The notes under the pieces: generated by a model | Databases searched by the model: none | Told to the model about the DNA's origin: nothing | Seen by the model: only the letters and a program-made list of their open reading frames with translations | Program-made: the position numbers and the translations under genes | From: Nymphalis io | Lineage: Eukaryota; Arthropoda; Insecta; Lepidoptera; Nymphalidae | Length of the DNA: 64,000 nucleotides | Direction of reading: 5' to 3' | NCBI RefSeq assembly: GCF_905147045.1 | Contig: NC_065889.1 | Location: 2,609,001-2,673,000 of the forward strand | Part shown: positions 36,251 to 47,883 of the stretch, in pieces | Numbering within the stretch: the first letter of the stretch is position 1 | How the letters are laid out: each line of letters begins with the position of its first letter

Positions 36251-36412
36251 ATACAATTAATTGAGACAAGTTCATAACTTAAGTTATGTATATGTTAAGA
36301 GTAATAAAGTTATTCACAGTTACAGTATAGTTAATAATTACTTGTTGCGTTGTTGTGTATGATTATTTATTTCTTACAGCACAATTATAATCTGAGATGC
36401 AAAATTTTCAAT

Positions 36413-36707
36413 AGTAACAGCCTGTGAATGTCTCACTGCTGGGCTAAGGCCTCCTCTCCCTTTTTGAGGAGAAGATTTGGAGTTCCACCACGCTGCTCCA
36501 ATGCGGATTGGTGGAATACACATGCGGCAGAATTTCAGTGAAATTCGACACATGCAGGTTTCCTCACGATGTTTTCCTTCACCGTCAAGCACGAGATGAA
36601 TTGTAATAACAAATTAAGCACATGAAAATTCAGTGGTGCTTGCCCGGGTTTGAACCCACGATCATCGGTTAAGATTTACACGTTCTTACCACTGGGCCAT
36701 CTCGGCT
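36413..36707 (-). mobile_element. SINE family A, near-complete copy
   Basis: Tail 'agtaacagcctgtgaatgtc' at left, head 'gggccatctcggct' at right. A short deletion lies near 36482 relative to other copies. Flanks share only aaaattt, too short to call a duplication. Confidence 0.87.
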
Positions 36708-37348
36708 TAAAATTTAAAATAATAGTCTTTAAAGTTATTAGTTTTTAAATGATTCTTATTTCAATAAATGAATATCGAGATTTTTGATAATCATAAATTG
36801 AATTCAGCACCCAAACAAGCTGACGAGCCTTATCGGTGTCAGTAATAAAAATAAATGTTAATAATTTTGTTGTTATGAATAAAATAAAATAAAAAAAAAT
36901 TGATATAAAAATTTTCATGAAAAAGTATTACCAAAAATGTTGTGAAGAATTCCAATTAAAGCTACGCGTTTTAATTCTAATTTCTTTGGCTCGTGTTCCG
37001 AAAATTTCCACTTAATTTCACACTTCTAACAGTCACTTCCACTTACGTAGGACACGAGAATCGGAGGCTTAATTATACGGTGTCACGTTAATAAGGACAT
37101 GTTTAATTGAGTACGTTGAACTTGTAAGGGATAAAGGCGAGTGTCCACTTGAAGGGGTCTGTTTACGTCACGCGTTGGATTACAACTATAGTATATGTGT
37201 CGCTAACCCAACATCAACCTTGGGCAGTCACTTGATATTAAATATCGGTGCCCATTATCGGTTACCAAGTGATAGATGTTACTCATTGTCTTTTTGTAAT
37301 ATATTAAACAAAATTTGAGTTTAGTTGTTGAATAAGATAAAGAATAAC

Positions 37349-37435
37349 GTAACAGCTTGTAATATCCCAGTGCTTGGTGAAGGCCTGTTTTTCCTAGAAA
37401 GCTGAGCACGAGATGAATTATAAACGCAAACACAA
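37349..37435 (-). mobile_element. SINE family A fragment, diverged
   Basis: 'gtaacagcttgtaatatccc' then 'gagcacgagatgaattataa' match the tail and body of family A with the middle deleted. Confidence 0.55.
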
Positions 37436-38079
37436 AATAAAAACATATATACATTAAGTGTTGCTTATTTGATTTCAACTAGAACTTGCTATTGGAACTA
37501 TTGAAATAAAATTAATCATTAAATTTATTAATTATTTCATTGTTTTTTTTCGGATAATTAAAAAAAACTATTTAAAGTCATTCATAAAGTATCATGTTAG
37601 TCATAATAATTAAAACTGAAATAGCATTTTGATGACTTCAAATCCTAGCGTGTAGTAATAGTAGAATAAACTACTACCTTTGTCTGGTAGATTTTTTTTT
37701 CTCAACACACACACTTAGCCTGTTAATGTATATTTAAAACAAAAAAAAAGGGATTTGATACGAATTAAAAGTTAGATATCTAAAGGTCAAAGTGTTGAGA
37801 TAGTATTCAACACTCACTGCCGTGTAATGAAATATTGACTTGCTTGAATATTAATACCTAGAAATTATTACTGTTCCCTAGTAGACGAAGCTATGCAGAT
37901 ATTTTCATCATTTTATTTAGAATCGTTCGCATCAAAGTGATAGATGTCGCACGTTCTTAATATAGTAGAGAATTATACTGAAAGATTTTCAATAGTAGAA
38001 TTCAAAATTAAAGTTACATATCAAAAGAAAAAAAAAATGAAGTATTTATTACAGTGGTATAATCTGTCTTGATACCATG

Positions 38080-38297
38080 CTGGGTAGTTACAACCCACTC
38101 ATCAAATATTCTACCACTAAACAGTAATTTATATTGATATGATCCGGTTTGAAGGGTGGGAGAGTCAGTGTTTATGGTAGTCAGTGGCTATATAATGCAC
38201 GGTAAATATTTCTTACAGCGGTAATGTCTATGTTTAATGGTGACCACTTACCACCAGGTGTTCCATTTGCCCGTCTGCTTATTTATTTTATAAAAAA
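38080..38297 (+). mobile_element. Family B retroposon, diverged
   Basis: 'cactcatcaaatattctacc', 'gatccggtttgaagggtggg' and 'accacttaccaccaggtgtt' track B. Confidence 0.75.
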
Positions 38298-38879
38298 ATA
38301 CCTAAAACATTTCGACAATATACGTACGATTATCGTGCTTGTTTATAAATATGATAATATGGTCGTGGTGGCTTCTTGTCCAATTTCGGTCACGACGACC
38401 ATTCTCAAGGGAGACGAGTCAACTTTGCTAAAGTTCACAAGTATGTCCGCAATCACAAATGCACTCTCAAGATCCTATGGGACGCAAATCCGGAAATTTC
38501 GGTTAGGTCTTTTGTACTTACCATTGACAATCGATGATAGAAATATGGTTGAAGTGTTTATCCAATAGCACATTACGCCTTAATTTTTTTATTACAATCA
38601 TTTGTTACTAGTAATATAAATGATAATAATTCATTCTGGAACATTCCACGAAACTAACATTTTAAATAGACCCTGTTTATAACTGGACACTACCTCGCTA
38701 AAGGAAAACTGTCCATTTTGTCTTGAATTAGTGGGACAAAATTTAATCTCTTGCCTCTTATGTAAAGAAGCACGCTGTGAAAACTCTCTCTCTTTTGGAG
38801 GACAGGATTTGCTACTTATTCATCCACCACCTTGATACAATAGGGTGGGTACAAATGTTGCAGAATTATATTAAGCAAA

Positions 38880-38964
38880 TGAACATTTTGTGGTATTTGT
38901 CCGAATTTGTACTGGCAAACTTTGGTTAAGATTAAAGCCTTTAACCACTGGGCCATCTAGGCAT
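38880..38964 (-). mobile_element. SINE family A head, diverged
   Basis: 'ggttaagatt' and 'accactgggccatctaggc' match the minus-strand tRNA-like head. The sequence before it may continue the element but is too diverged to be sure. Confidence 0.5.
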
Positions 38965-39140
38965 CGCCCTGTATATATAATAAAAGGTTTATGTATAATT
39001 ATATTCCATTTATCTTCCTAATGTTAACAGCTTTATTACACACCATTGTCATCCATGTAGGGGAAATAATAAGGATTAAAATCATAAATATACTGACGGT
39101 GTATTTTGTAATCTACATAGCCTTGGGGTGATTTCCACTT

Positions 39141-39194
39141 TCCAATTTCCACTTTTCCGTAAAGGGATCCCTTTACGGAAAAGTGGAAATTGGA
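39141..39194. repeat. Perfect 27-bp palindrome, no spacer
   Basis: Centre ggatcc at 39165-39170; arms meet exactly at 39167/39168. Confidence 0.95.
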
Positions 39195-39514
39195 CCGTCA
39201 CATCATAAAACCATATTCCATTAGGAGAGGTAACGCTACGCTACGCAATGCAACAAATTATTATTACTACTTTTACACACAGCAAACATATTCTGCTTAT
39301 TAATAAATGTGTTTTAAAGTGAGTTATTATTGATTATCCTTTTTTTTTAAAGTAACCAGTTATGACTAGTTATACACACTATTTTTTTCCATATCTTGCG
39401 TTGTATACTTTTGAAAGTGAAAGGTGTATTTAAAAGAGAATCGAAATGACATGGAAATACAAATGTATAGGTTAACATACTGAATTGGACTGGATGGACT
39501 CAACATTTCCCAAC

Positions 39515-39578
39515 AGAAAAGCCCGACCTGGAGTTTGAAGTTCAGAATCTAAAGCCCAATCAGCTACTAGACTATTGA
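39515..39578 (-). mobile_element. SINE family C head fragment, diverged
   Basis: 'cagaaaagcccgacctggag', 'ttgaag' and 'cagctactagac' match the minus-strand head. Confidence 0.5.
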
Positions 39579-40337
39579 TTTTTTTTATTATGAGAATTTT
39601 TTGATAGAAAAACCCAATAAAATATATTTCGAACTAGAGTTTTACCCACCAACGAAGCAGAGTAGTGATTGAGATAAATATATCAAGCTATGTGTATAGT
39701 GGAAGAACATCCTAATTTAAGCTTCACATATTGTCACGTTACACTTTCATTAAGGCGTGGAGCGTTTTGAATTAAAAAGCTAATGCATTGTTTGTCATAC
39801 AGTTTGGGTTACATAAGTTAATTTAACCCTTGGGCCTTTTTAAAACTAGAAAATTAGTAATTTGCTTAATAAAATAATGCATAATTTAACATAATAATAA
39901 TAACGTATTATTTCAATGAAAAAATACGCTTCGTTTATTATTTTATAAACGAAAATGTCTTGGTAACGTCCAGTTAAAATCCGTATTCTATGCAATGGAC
40001 CATCGCTTTGCGGCTCATTTTATTCTGCAAAAAATAATATGGCTTAGCTGTTAGAATTGCGTCAACGCAAGTTTTCGTAGCGTTCTTCATTTTTATTATC
40101 ATTTTATCCTATATAATAGAGACAGATTACTCTCAACTTATTCTGCGCACGTTTCATAAGGGAGTTCTCTTTGAAACTGTATTATGACATAGACGATTGT
40201 TAACGGGATTATAGCTGTTTTTTTTTATTTCTGAATCATAATTTTTGTAAGTTAATCCGCACACTTTAATTGGATGTTTTATATAATGTTAATCACGATC
40301 ATGTTTTTCCATGTAAATAAACTGTGCAGTCTGTCCT

Positions 40338-40468
40338 TGGAGGGTAAGTGGAGCACCCGATCAGGTAGATACCGCTCACTGAATACATATTTTACTGCCA
40401 CATAGCAAGACTTAGTGTTGTTGTGTTCCGGTTGGAATGGTCAGTGAGCTACAGAAACTTCAGGCACA
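40338..40468 (+). mobile_element. Family B fragment joined to a LINE 3' end
   Basis: 'ttgttgtgttccggttggaa' and 'tcaggcacaa' match B. The sequence then switches to the LINE 3' end at 40469. Confidence 0.7.
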
Positions 40469-40587
40469 AGTGCAGAACATTTTTCCCGACTGTACTGGAC
40501 GTCGTCGCATTTGGACTCTGCTACCACTTACCATCAGGTGGAGTAGAGTCATTTGCCCTCCCGGCGCATATAAAAGAAAAAAAAAGT
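40469..40587 (+). mobile_element. Very short 3' LINE fragment
   Basis: Only the last 110 or so bases of the LINE (agtgcagaac...ggagtagagtcatttgccct) and a poly(A)-like tail are present. It directly follows a family B fragment (40338-40468), so it either inserted there or the two were joined by template switching during retrotransposition. Confidence 0.8.
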
Positions 40588-40901
40588 AAGGGTCTCTACG
40601 AAGCAGTTATTAATACGAGTGCTTAGTTGTTACATTTCTATCTGTCCTGAAGACAATACAATTTGTACTGAATTCGTTTTCATACATTGATTAAATTAAA
40701 ACTTCTTGAATGATATTTGAGCCGAGCCAGCGAATTACAAAAAAAAAATCAAGTGAACAAATTCTGTACGTTGCTGGTGCGTTTCTTTTTTATTATTACA
40801 TTTTTGTACCCAGCCCGTATATGTGATTTTATCGTATTCTTTTTTTGAATGTTATTTGAATATTTCATTATGTTTTGGAAAATTGGTTTGCTGGAGATTA
40901 A

Positions 40902-41673
40902 TTAATGCCAAGAAAACACAGGTATGCGCTCTCACGGCGAAAAAGTCAACATTTTCCCCTCTTCCCTCCCTCTGTGGTACTCCGCTGGTGATGCAAAGCA
41001 AAATCGCCATGCTGGGGATTGACGTTCGCTGCGACCTTAGTCGAAGGGATTACATCGAGGCTGTTATAAAAACAGCTTCACGGAAACTCGGAGTTCTGAA
41101 CAAGGTGCGGCGCTTTTTCACGCCACAACAACTGTGCCTGCTGTACAAAACACAGGTACGGTCTTGCGTGGAATATCGCTCGCACTTTTGGGATGGCTCC
41201 GCTAAGTACCTACTTGAGGCCTTGGACCGGTTGCAGCGACGTGCCGTACGCATTATTGGCGACGTAAAGGTCACAAACACTCTTGAACCTTTACAATTGC
41301 GTCGTGAGATAGCAGCACTGAGCGCTTTCTATCGACTGTATCACGGCGAGTGCTGTGAGGAATTATTCTCTCTAATTCCTGCTTCCCCCTTCCTTCTTAA
41401 GTCCACGCGAGCTGGTTCTCGATGTCACCGCCTAACTGTGACATCAATTCCATCGCGAACAAAGAAATTTGACAACTCCTTTTTTTGTCACACTTCCAAA
41501 AAATGGAATTCCTTACCAGCTTACGTGTTCCCCTCCTCTTACAACCCGGGTTCCTCTGTCTCTCTGTCTCTGTGTCTCTGTCTGTATTAGCCGTCGTCGC
41601 GTTTTGACTCTACTACCACTTACCATCAGGTGGAGTAGAGTCATTTGCCCTCCCGGCGAATATAAAAAAAAAA
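40902..41673 (+). pseudogene. 5'-truncated LINE copy with internal replacement
   Basis: This starts inside the RT C-terminal part (NAKKTQVCALTAKK) and is open to VFPSSYNPGS. It differs from the intact copy by only a few residues (SPRD to SRRD, CSHLW to RSHFW, CSEE to CCEE), so it is a recent 5'-truncated insertion. Close to the end, about 75 bases present in the intact copy are replaced by a roughly 30-base tct/gtctct microsatellite (about 41550-41587). The shared 3' UTR then resumes and ends in poly(A) at 41664-41673. It lacks the catalytic YADD and cannot be active. Confidence 0.9.
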
Positions 41674-41689
41674 TAAAGAAATAAATTAA

Positions 41690-43128
41690 CATAACAATGC
41701 TTTTTATCAGATAAAATCATTTCAAACATACGTGTTTATTAAATGAAAACCTCTTTTCATTTTTTAAATATTTTCTCTATTTTTACAGGCTGGTGTAGTT
41801 CAATTTTTGCTAGAAACGTTAGGTGCCAAGGAGTGTCCACTGGCAGTCTGTGTAACATACGAAAACTGGCGCTTGCGACGAAAAAATTAATTCGTGCTCT
41901 ATTCGTGTGCTCCTCGTTTTGGGCTTAACGTTAATGTAATTTAGCAACGTCATACATTTGGAATTTTTCTCATGATATCCTCTGAGGAAATATCGGTATC
42001 TTTATAATCAGTGTTCACGCGAACTAAGTGGTCCTTTTATACGAACTATACGTTAGTCATAAACTCAATAGCATGTGATATCGCGCTTATAAAAAGGGTC
42101 AATTTAGGTCCAACCTCGGTTTATTCGACCAATTTAAAGATGACTCGTACATGTTTTATAACATTTATGGATATATATCATTTAAATACGATCGTGTTTC
42201 TTATCGATAACTATTACACACGTTTTAAATTTTCAGCCAGCGGTTGTTTTGAATTTTATTAATAAAGAATGATTTGACTTGAACTTAACCCCATATAAAT
42301 TACAACAAATTATAAAACACAGTCTCCCGCCGCGTTTGTCTGTTTGTCTGTCTGTCTGAACGCGATAAACTCAAAAACTTCAGAACAGATTTTCATATGA
42401 TTTCATCAGCGGACGGTGTGAATCGTGAGGATTGAGATTTATAATTAATAAACGTTTTGTGAAAAATAACTGAAATATGACAATTAATGTTAAAGATATC
42501 GGAAAATCATGGCGACTAGGATTTTATAATTGTGTATAGTTATATGTATTACATTATAAATTTTGTATAGATTTATGTTGACCATTATTCTGCCCATACG
42601 AAGCCGGGGCGGATAGCTTAAGTATTCAGATTATATATTTGTATTTTTGTTTTTTAATTTTTAATAAAAGGGCAAACAGCTGCTTTATTTGTGTACATTA
42701 CACTAAGACCGAATGAAGACTTATTTTCAGTATAAAAAAGTGTGTTTATTATTTAAATAGATTTTCTCCAGCACACCTAAGTAGAAGACAATGAGATAAG
42801 TAAGACTGAGACACGTCCAATCAAATAAAATCTTAGTTTTCAACAAAAAAATTTACGAGTTCTTCTTAATAACTTGCGATGTAAAAGCACTTGTATAATA
42901 TTTCAATACAAATACTTGGAATTGTTTTGATAACAATAGAACTAGAACAAAGTCAAGACAAATATAAAATTCAATGAGGTTTTATTGATATCGAGATAAA
43001 TTAATTCTGACAATCCTCTCGTATTAAAATTATTCGAAATTGAACTGTAAACGTTCTAAACGACCAAATTACTATTAGTATATGTTATTTTAGCTAAAGA
43101 TCAATTAAAAGAAAAAAAAATTATAATA
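41690..43128. other. Unannotated DNA between LINE copy and mariner element
   Basis: Only a Helitron-like element (42295-42620) is recognised. The 61-83 aa ORFs have no motif. Confidence 0.5.
42295..42620 (+). mobile_element. Helitron-like element, degraded 3' end
   Basis: 'gcgtttgtctgtttgtctgt' near the start, 'cccatacgaagccggggcgg' near the end, then atagctt. Confidence 0.5.
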
Positions 43129-43130
43129 TA

Positions 43131-43740
43131 CAGGGTTACAGGGTAATAAGTCACGATCCTTTTAAAGGGTTATAGTTCAGGACAATAGCTATCAAATGAC
43201 CCCCAAAATGCTTATGCAAAAGTGTATCGTTTTCGAGTTATTAATTTTTTAATATTTTTTTTATTTAAAGGATGTTTAAGATTCTAAAATTCAATAAAAA
43301 AAATCAACGTATTTTCCCTAATTTTTTTTTGTATTTCTTGCTAGGGTACATCCTAGTTAATAATAACCAGTTATAAAACAAAAACAATCTTCAAGCATTT
43401 TTAAATTACAGATCCAAAACTGTACAACTTTTCGATTTTTAATTTTGATTCTTTAAGTTACTCGCAATCTTTTTGGAAAAATCACTATGGCTCTTATCGT
43501 GCGGATCATTTTAAAAACATCTGCGTTTCCTTAGCTATCCATCGGTACATAAAAAGTACAGTAACAATCATAAACTCAGGAGAAATTTAGATAACAAAGA
43601 GACCAGGTAGGAAATTCTAAGAAATGCTATTGTTAAGAAATTAAATCTGGATCAAAGACAAAAGGACCTCAATGCAAAGTAGTTAAAGATTATTTTTAAT
43701 AGGGGTAATAGGTAAAAAAGGAGAGATAAACCAGAGCTGT
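43131..43740. repeat. Left terminal inverted repeat of the mariner element
   Basis: This arm of 610 bases pairs with 45223-45832 in inverted orientation. The match ends abruptly at 'ccagagctgt' / 'acagctctgg'. The few differences seen include tcacgatcc-side 'gacttatta' versus 'gacatatta'. Confidence 0.92.
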
Positions 43741-43824
43741 CATTGCAATTTTGAATTTAAATCAAAAACAAAATACTTAATCTTTTTAGTTACTCCATAC
43801 TTTCGAAATTACACTGTTTATTAT

Positions 43825-44930
43825 TCATAATTCGTGTTCAAAATGAGATCCCCTATTTCGTATACAAATACGCATTCTTTTTCTTAATTCACTTTTTACT
43901 ACAACACTACTCAAGCTATGTCGAATAGAATTTGCAGCATTCATTATTCTTGTTTTGAGTTCTTCAATTGTTTGTACTGGTGAAACATCATAAATCAGGC
44001 TTTTCATATGCCCCCAGACATAATAGTCCATCGGAGTCAAATCTGGACTTCTCACTGGCCATGGGATTGGTCCTCCTCTGCCAATCCATCTATTACGATA
44101 ATTGCTGTCTAGCCACTGTCTTACGGACATTCGAAAGTGTGCGGGGCAACCATCATGCTGGAATATCATTCTCTGCCTAAGTTTCAGCGAAACATTTTCG
44201 AGTAACTCATGCAGGATTTCTCTAAGCAAGCTTTCATAACTTTCACCATTTAAGTTATCAGGTAGGAAATGTGGCCCAATAAGATTATCATTGATAATCC
44301 CCATCCAGACGTTTACCGAGAAACGTCTTTGGGAACCGCTTAATCGCTTTTTGTGAGGGTTTCCCTGTTCTTTTTGAGACCAATATCGAATATTGTGGTA
44401 GTTAGTAATACCATCTTTGTCAAACTTTGACTCGTCTGTCCATAAAATTTTTCTCAAAAAATTGGGATTTTCTGCATCACAGTGTAGCATAAATCGGCAA
44501 AAATCTAAACGTCTTGCAGGATCTCCTTCTTCAATCACGTGTACGGGTGTGTAATGATAGGGATACAATCCAGCCGCGTGGACAGTAAACCAGACTCTCC
44601 ATGAGATACGCCCAGTCGGTTTGCCACAATATTGGTGGAAACTGTAGGGTCCTCTCGAAAATGACGAATAATTACATCTTCTTCATCTGGAGAACGGACA
44701 CGAGGGCGTCCGGAATCAGACTGTCTCCTTTGCACGCGACCAGTTTCTCTAATTCGACGATACACACCAATAAAGACACTATTGTCAGGTGTCCGGCGAT
44801 CCGGAAATCGACGATTATACTCACGACGAGCAGCTGCGGCGTCACCGTTACAATATCCATAGCAAAATAAGATGTCAGCGTATTCCTCATTAGAGTACGG
44901 ACGACGAGAAGAATTTTGTTCTGCAGCCAT
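43825..44930 (-). pseudogene. DD41D mariner-family transposase with one frameshift
   Basis: This encodes the enzyme that cuts the element at its inverted repeats and reinserts it at TA. The chosen start is the Met at 44928-44930 (MAAEQNSSRR). The N-terminal part (to about 44600) carries a helix-turn-helix region with YSNEEYADILFCYGYCNGDAAAARREYNRRFP, resembling the insect DUF4817 domain, and then a second HTH (VSTNIVANRLGVSHG). The reading frame then shifts near 44598-44601; the loss of a single base explains it. The downstream frame (from LYPYHYTPVHV) continues the protein to 43825. The DDE domain has WTDES, QHDGCPAHF and SPDLTPMDY. With numbering from the Met at 44566-44568 the catalytic Asp residues are 45, 139 and 181, so 41 residues separate the second and third (DD41D). 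Full length would be about 368 aa, normal for the superfamily. All three catalytic residues survive; only the frameshift inactivates it. Confidence 0.9.
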
Positions 44931-45222
44931 AATAGTCCTTTTTACGCGCCAAGTTATCATAAACACAAATCACAAATTCCTTTTAGCTAGCCGAGTCACG
45001 AAGTTGTAAGAAACAGAGTCCAGTAAACGAAGCGGTTTTTTTCAAAAATTTAAGAGATCAATATTCACTAAAGCGCGTCCACACTATACGAGCAGTGCAA
45101 GTACAGTGAGTATTATGTACCCCGACAAGGTTTTATTACTCTTATTCCTAAAAGAAATGAGATAAAAGGAAATTAGAAAAAATGACGGTAAATTCAAAGG
45201 AATTGATAATAGTATTCCACAA

Positions 45223-45832
45223 ACAGCTCTGGTTTATCTCTCCTTTTTTACCTATTACCCCTATTAAAAATAATCTTTAACTACTTTGCATTGAGGTCCT
45301 TTTGTCTTTGATCCAGATTTAATTTCTTAACAATAGCATTTCTTAGAATTTCCTACCTGGTCTCTTTGTTATCTAATTTTCTCCTGAGTTTATTATTGTT
45401 ACTGTACTTTTTATGTACCGATGGATAGCTAAGGAAACGCAGATGTTTTTAAAATGATCCGCACGATAAGAGCCATAGTGATTTTTACAAAAAAATTGCG
45501 AGTAACTTAAAGAATCAAAATTAAAAATCGAAAAGTTGTACAGTTTTGGATCTGTAATTTAAAAATGCTTGAAGATTGTTTTTGTTTTATAACTGGTTAT
45601 TATTAACTAGGATGTACCCTAGCAAGAAATACAAAAAAAAATAGGGAAAATACGTTGATTTTTTTTTATTGAATTTTAGAATCTTAAACATCCTTTAAAT
45701 AAAAAAAATATTAAAAAATTAATAACTCGAAAACGATACACTTTTGCATAAGCATTTTGGGGGTCATTTGATAGCTATTGTCCTGAACTATAACCCTTTA
45801 AAAGGATCGTGACATATTACCCTGTAACCCTG
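45223..45832. repeat. Right terminal inverted repeat of the mariner element
   Basis: This is the partner of 43131-43740. It ends in ...accctgtaaccctg followed by TA. The high similarity of the arms suggests a recent insertion or homogenisation between arms. Confidence 0.92.
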
Positions 45833-45834
45833 TA

Positions 45835-46045
45835 GGTAGGCAAATGGGCCACTTGATGTTAAGTAGTCCACCAACTCAAAAATTTGCAAAGAAGAAACCA
45901 TTCTTTGCATCGCCAATGCGCCAACAACCTTTGGACCTCAGATTTTATATCCATTGTACTTGTAGTTAGACTGTCTCACTCGCCCTTCATAACGGAACGA
46001 AACAATATTAAGTATTGCTTTTTAGCGGTAGAATATCTGATGAGT
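45835..46045 (-). mobile_element. Family B retroposon abutting the mariner element
   Basis: 'aggcaaatgggccacttgat', 'tcgccaatgcgccaacaacc' and 'tagaatatctgatgag' are B on minus. It begins right at the mariner TA, so mariner probably inserted at the tail end of this copy; the other flank is not clearly B. Confidence 0.75.
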
Positions 46046-46579
46046 TTATTTCTAATATTCTAAAGTTCAATGACATTTAAATGTCACAGATTAAAAATAT
46101 GAAACAAATGAAGTTTCCAACAAATGTAAGACAAAAATCTATTTTAAGAGGCCGAAGTCCATTTAAGTGGTTGTTGAATATTTTAGTATGAATTCAAATT
46201 ATAACAGATACTGACATCGTAAATTCCATAAGATAATAAGTCTCTGTACAATTTATCAAAGCACTTTCGTCTTATTTACGTGACCGGAGAGCGTCGCCAT
46301 TTGTTTTAATTAAATTCAAACCACAATATCCACCAATCAAATGCCACTCAAGCGGCACTTTGACACGAAGATAATAAGATACCAATTATTAGATTAAAAT
46401 GACAAAGATATTTATCATTTCATATCATATAGATGATTGATTTTTTGTTGCCGGTGAATTTCTCAGCTTGATAGTTATAAAATGGACATAGGTTTGGATG
46501 TTTTATTTTTCAGAAACTAGCTAATGCCATAAGTTGTAATGCGTCTTCAATTCACTAATTCTTTTCTTATGTAACTTGT

Positions 46580-46828
46580 TGGTAGGTCTTTATATAAGCC
46601 CGTCTGTGTAGCGTAGTTTAGTATCATTATTCTACTAGTTATCATTATTCTACTGCCAGACAGTTATACTGAGTATTGTTGTGTTCTGATTGGAAGGGTG
46701 AGTGAGCCAGTGTAACTTCAAGCACAAAGGAAATAAGGGATGATGTAAGGAATGGTTAATATTTCTTACGGTGCCAATGTCTATCTGCCTATGAGTGGTT
46801 GTGACCACTTACTATCAGGTGTCCAAAT
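46580..46828 (+). mobile_element. Family B retroposon, diverged
   Basis: 'gtaggtctttatataagccc', 'gtgagtgagccagtgtaact' and 'gaccacttactatcaggtgt' track B, with a short local duplication around 46625-46660. Confidence 0.75.
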
Positions 46829-47327
46829 ACCATTTACGATACGACAGTTTTAGTTTAATGTTATTTTAAATAACAAAATTTATTATTTTTATATTTATAT
46901 TATGGTAAAATTTGGTAAAATAATTATCGCGTTTTACAAATACAATTCGAAACCGTCCTTTAAAAATATTAGGATAAATATTAAAATAAACGTGTGGAAA
47001 AATACGTGGGATGTATTGTACGATGCATTGAAACCGGATTAAAAATAAATTAAAAAAAAAAAAAACGAATAATTCGGTTGCTGAATTGAAATTCTCTTTT
47101 TACTCGCGCACGACGCAACGATTAGCTAGTTAATTTTATAAATACGTTATATTGAATATGTTTACGTTACTTTATTGTATTTTGACAGAAATCATTTGAC
47201 GTGAGAACCGTGGTCTGTCAGAACATGATGAATTTATTTAGGGCATGTTTACAAACCGCATAATTCAAGACATATCTGTTTTTGACATCACTTGTAATTA
47301 TGTTTCTCTAGCATTTATGTTGATTGA

Positions 47328-47388
47328 GAGCCGAGATGGCACAGTGTTGAGAATACGAGAATCGTAACTGAAGATTGTGGGTTCAAGG
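47328..47388 (+). mobile_element. SINE family A head fragment
   Basis: 'gagccgagatggcacagtgt' and 'gattgtgggttcaag' match the tRNA-like head of family A; the remainder is missing. Confidence 0.6.
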
Positions 47389-47842
47389 TGATTCAAAAAT
47401 TTGAAAAAAAATAAACATAAAAGAATATCTCTTGATATATCTATATATTTTATTTTTATTTATATTTTGTAGATCGTAATTAAGTGTTTTTCTGTAACAA
47501 ACATATATACTTTCACGTTTATAATATTAGTAATATATACTGATCCATTAAAATCAAATTAATATATTGGAACTTATATAATACTTGCTTATACATATCA
47601 CATGACGTATAAAACAGTAACTATGTAATTTGTAGTCGTGTAAAATTACTCCAAAGGGCTAGATTTTTTTTTGATCCTGGGACATTATTCACACACGGAC
47701 ATCTGATCCCAAACTAAGCAGAGTTTGTACTATGGAAACCAGACAACTGATATACTACAAATACTATTTTTCTTTTATAAATACATACGTACATATAATT
47801 ACACCCGGACTCAGGACAAACAGACATGTTCATGCACACAAA

Positions 47843-47883
47843 TGTCTGTCCTGTGTGGGAATCGAACCCACACAGGACAGACA
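47843..47883. repeat. 17-bp palindrome
   Basis: Arms tgtctgtcctgtgtggg and its reverse complement, spacer aatcgaa. The centre resembles a tRNA T-arm motif (gggaatcgaaccc), possibly a SINE-head remnant. Confidence 0.92.

Larger units (their letters stand above)
36710..40335. other. Mostly unannotated DNA with old SINE fragments
   Basis: Contains fragments of A, B and C as listed and the 27-bp palindrome at 39141; no gene recognised. The 114 aa ORF at 38224-38568 partly overlaps a B tail and shows no domain. Confidence 0.5.
43131..45832 (-). mobile_element. Mariner-type transposon, 610-bp terminal inverted repeats
   Basis: The element of 2702 bases begins cagggttacagggtaataag and ends with the reverse complement of that sequence. 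TA flanks both ends (43129-43130 and 45833-45834), as expected for the Tc1/mariner target duplication. The inverted repeats run 43131-43740 and 45223-45832 and differ at only a few positions where I compared them. Between them lies a minus-strand transposase gene. Very long inverted repeats are unusual for mariner elements, which normally have about 30 bp. Confidence 0.93.

Noticed and set aside
38224..38568. 114 aa ORF
   Set aside because: Begins inside a family B tail and shows no domain; most likely chance.
41555..41590. Possible minisatellite or CRISPR-like array
   Set aside because: It is a simple tct/gtctct tract inside a LINE copy; there are no spacers, and nothing else in the window resembles an array.
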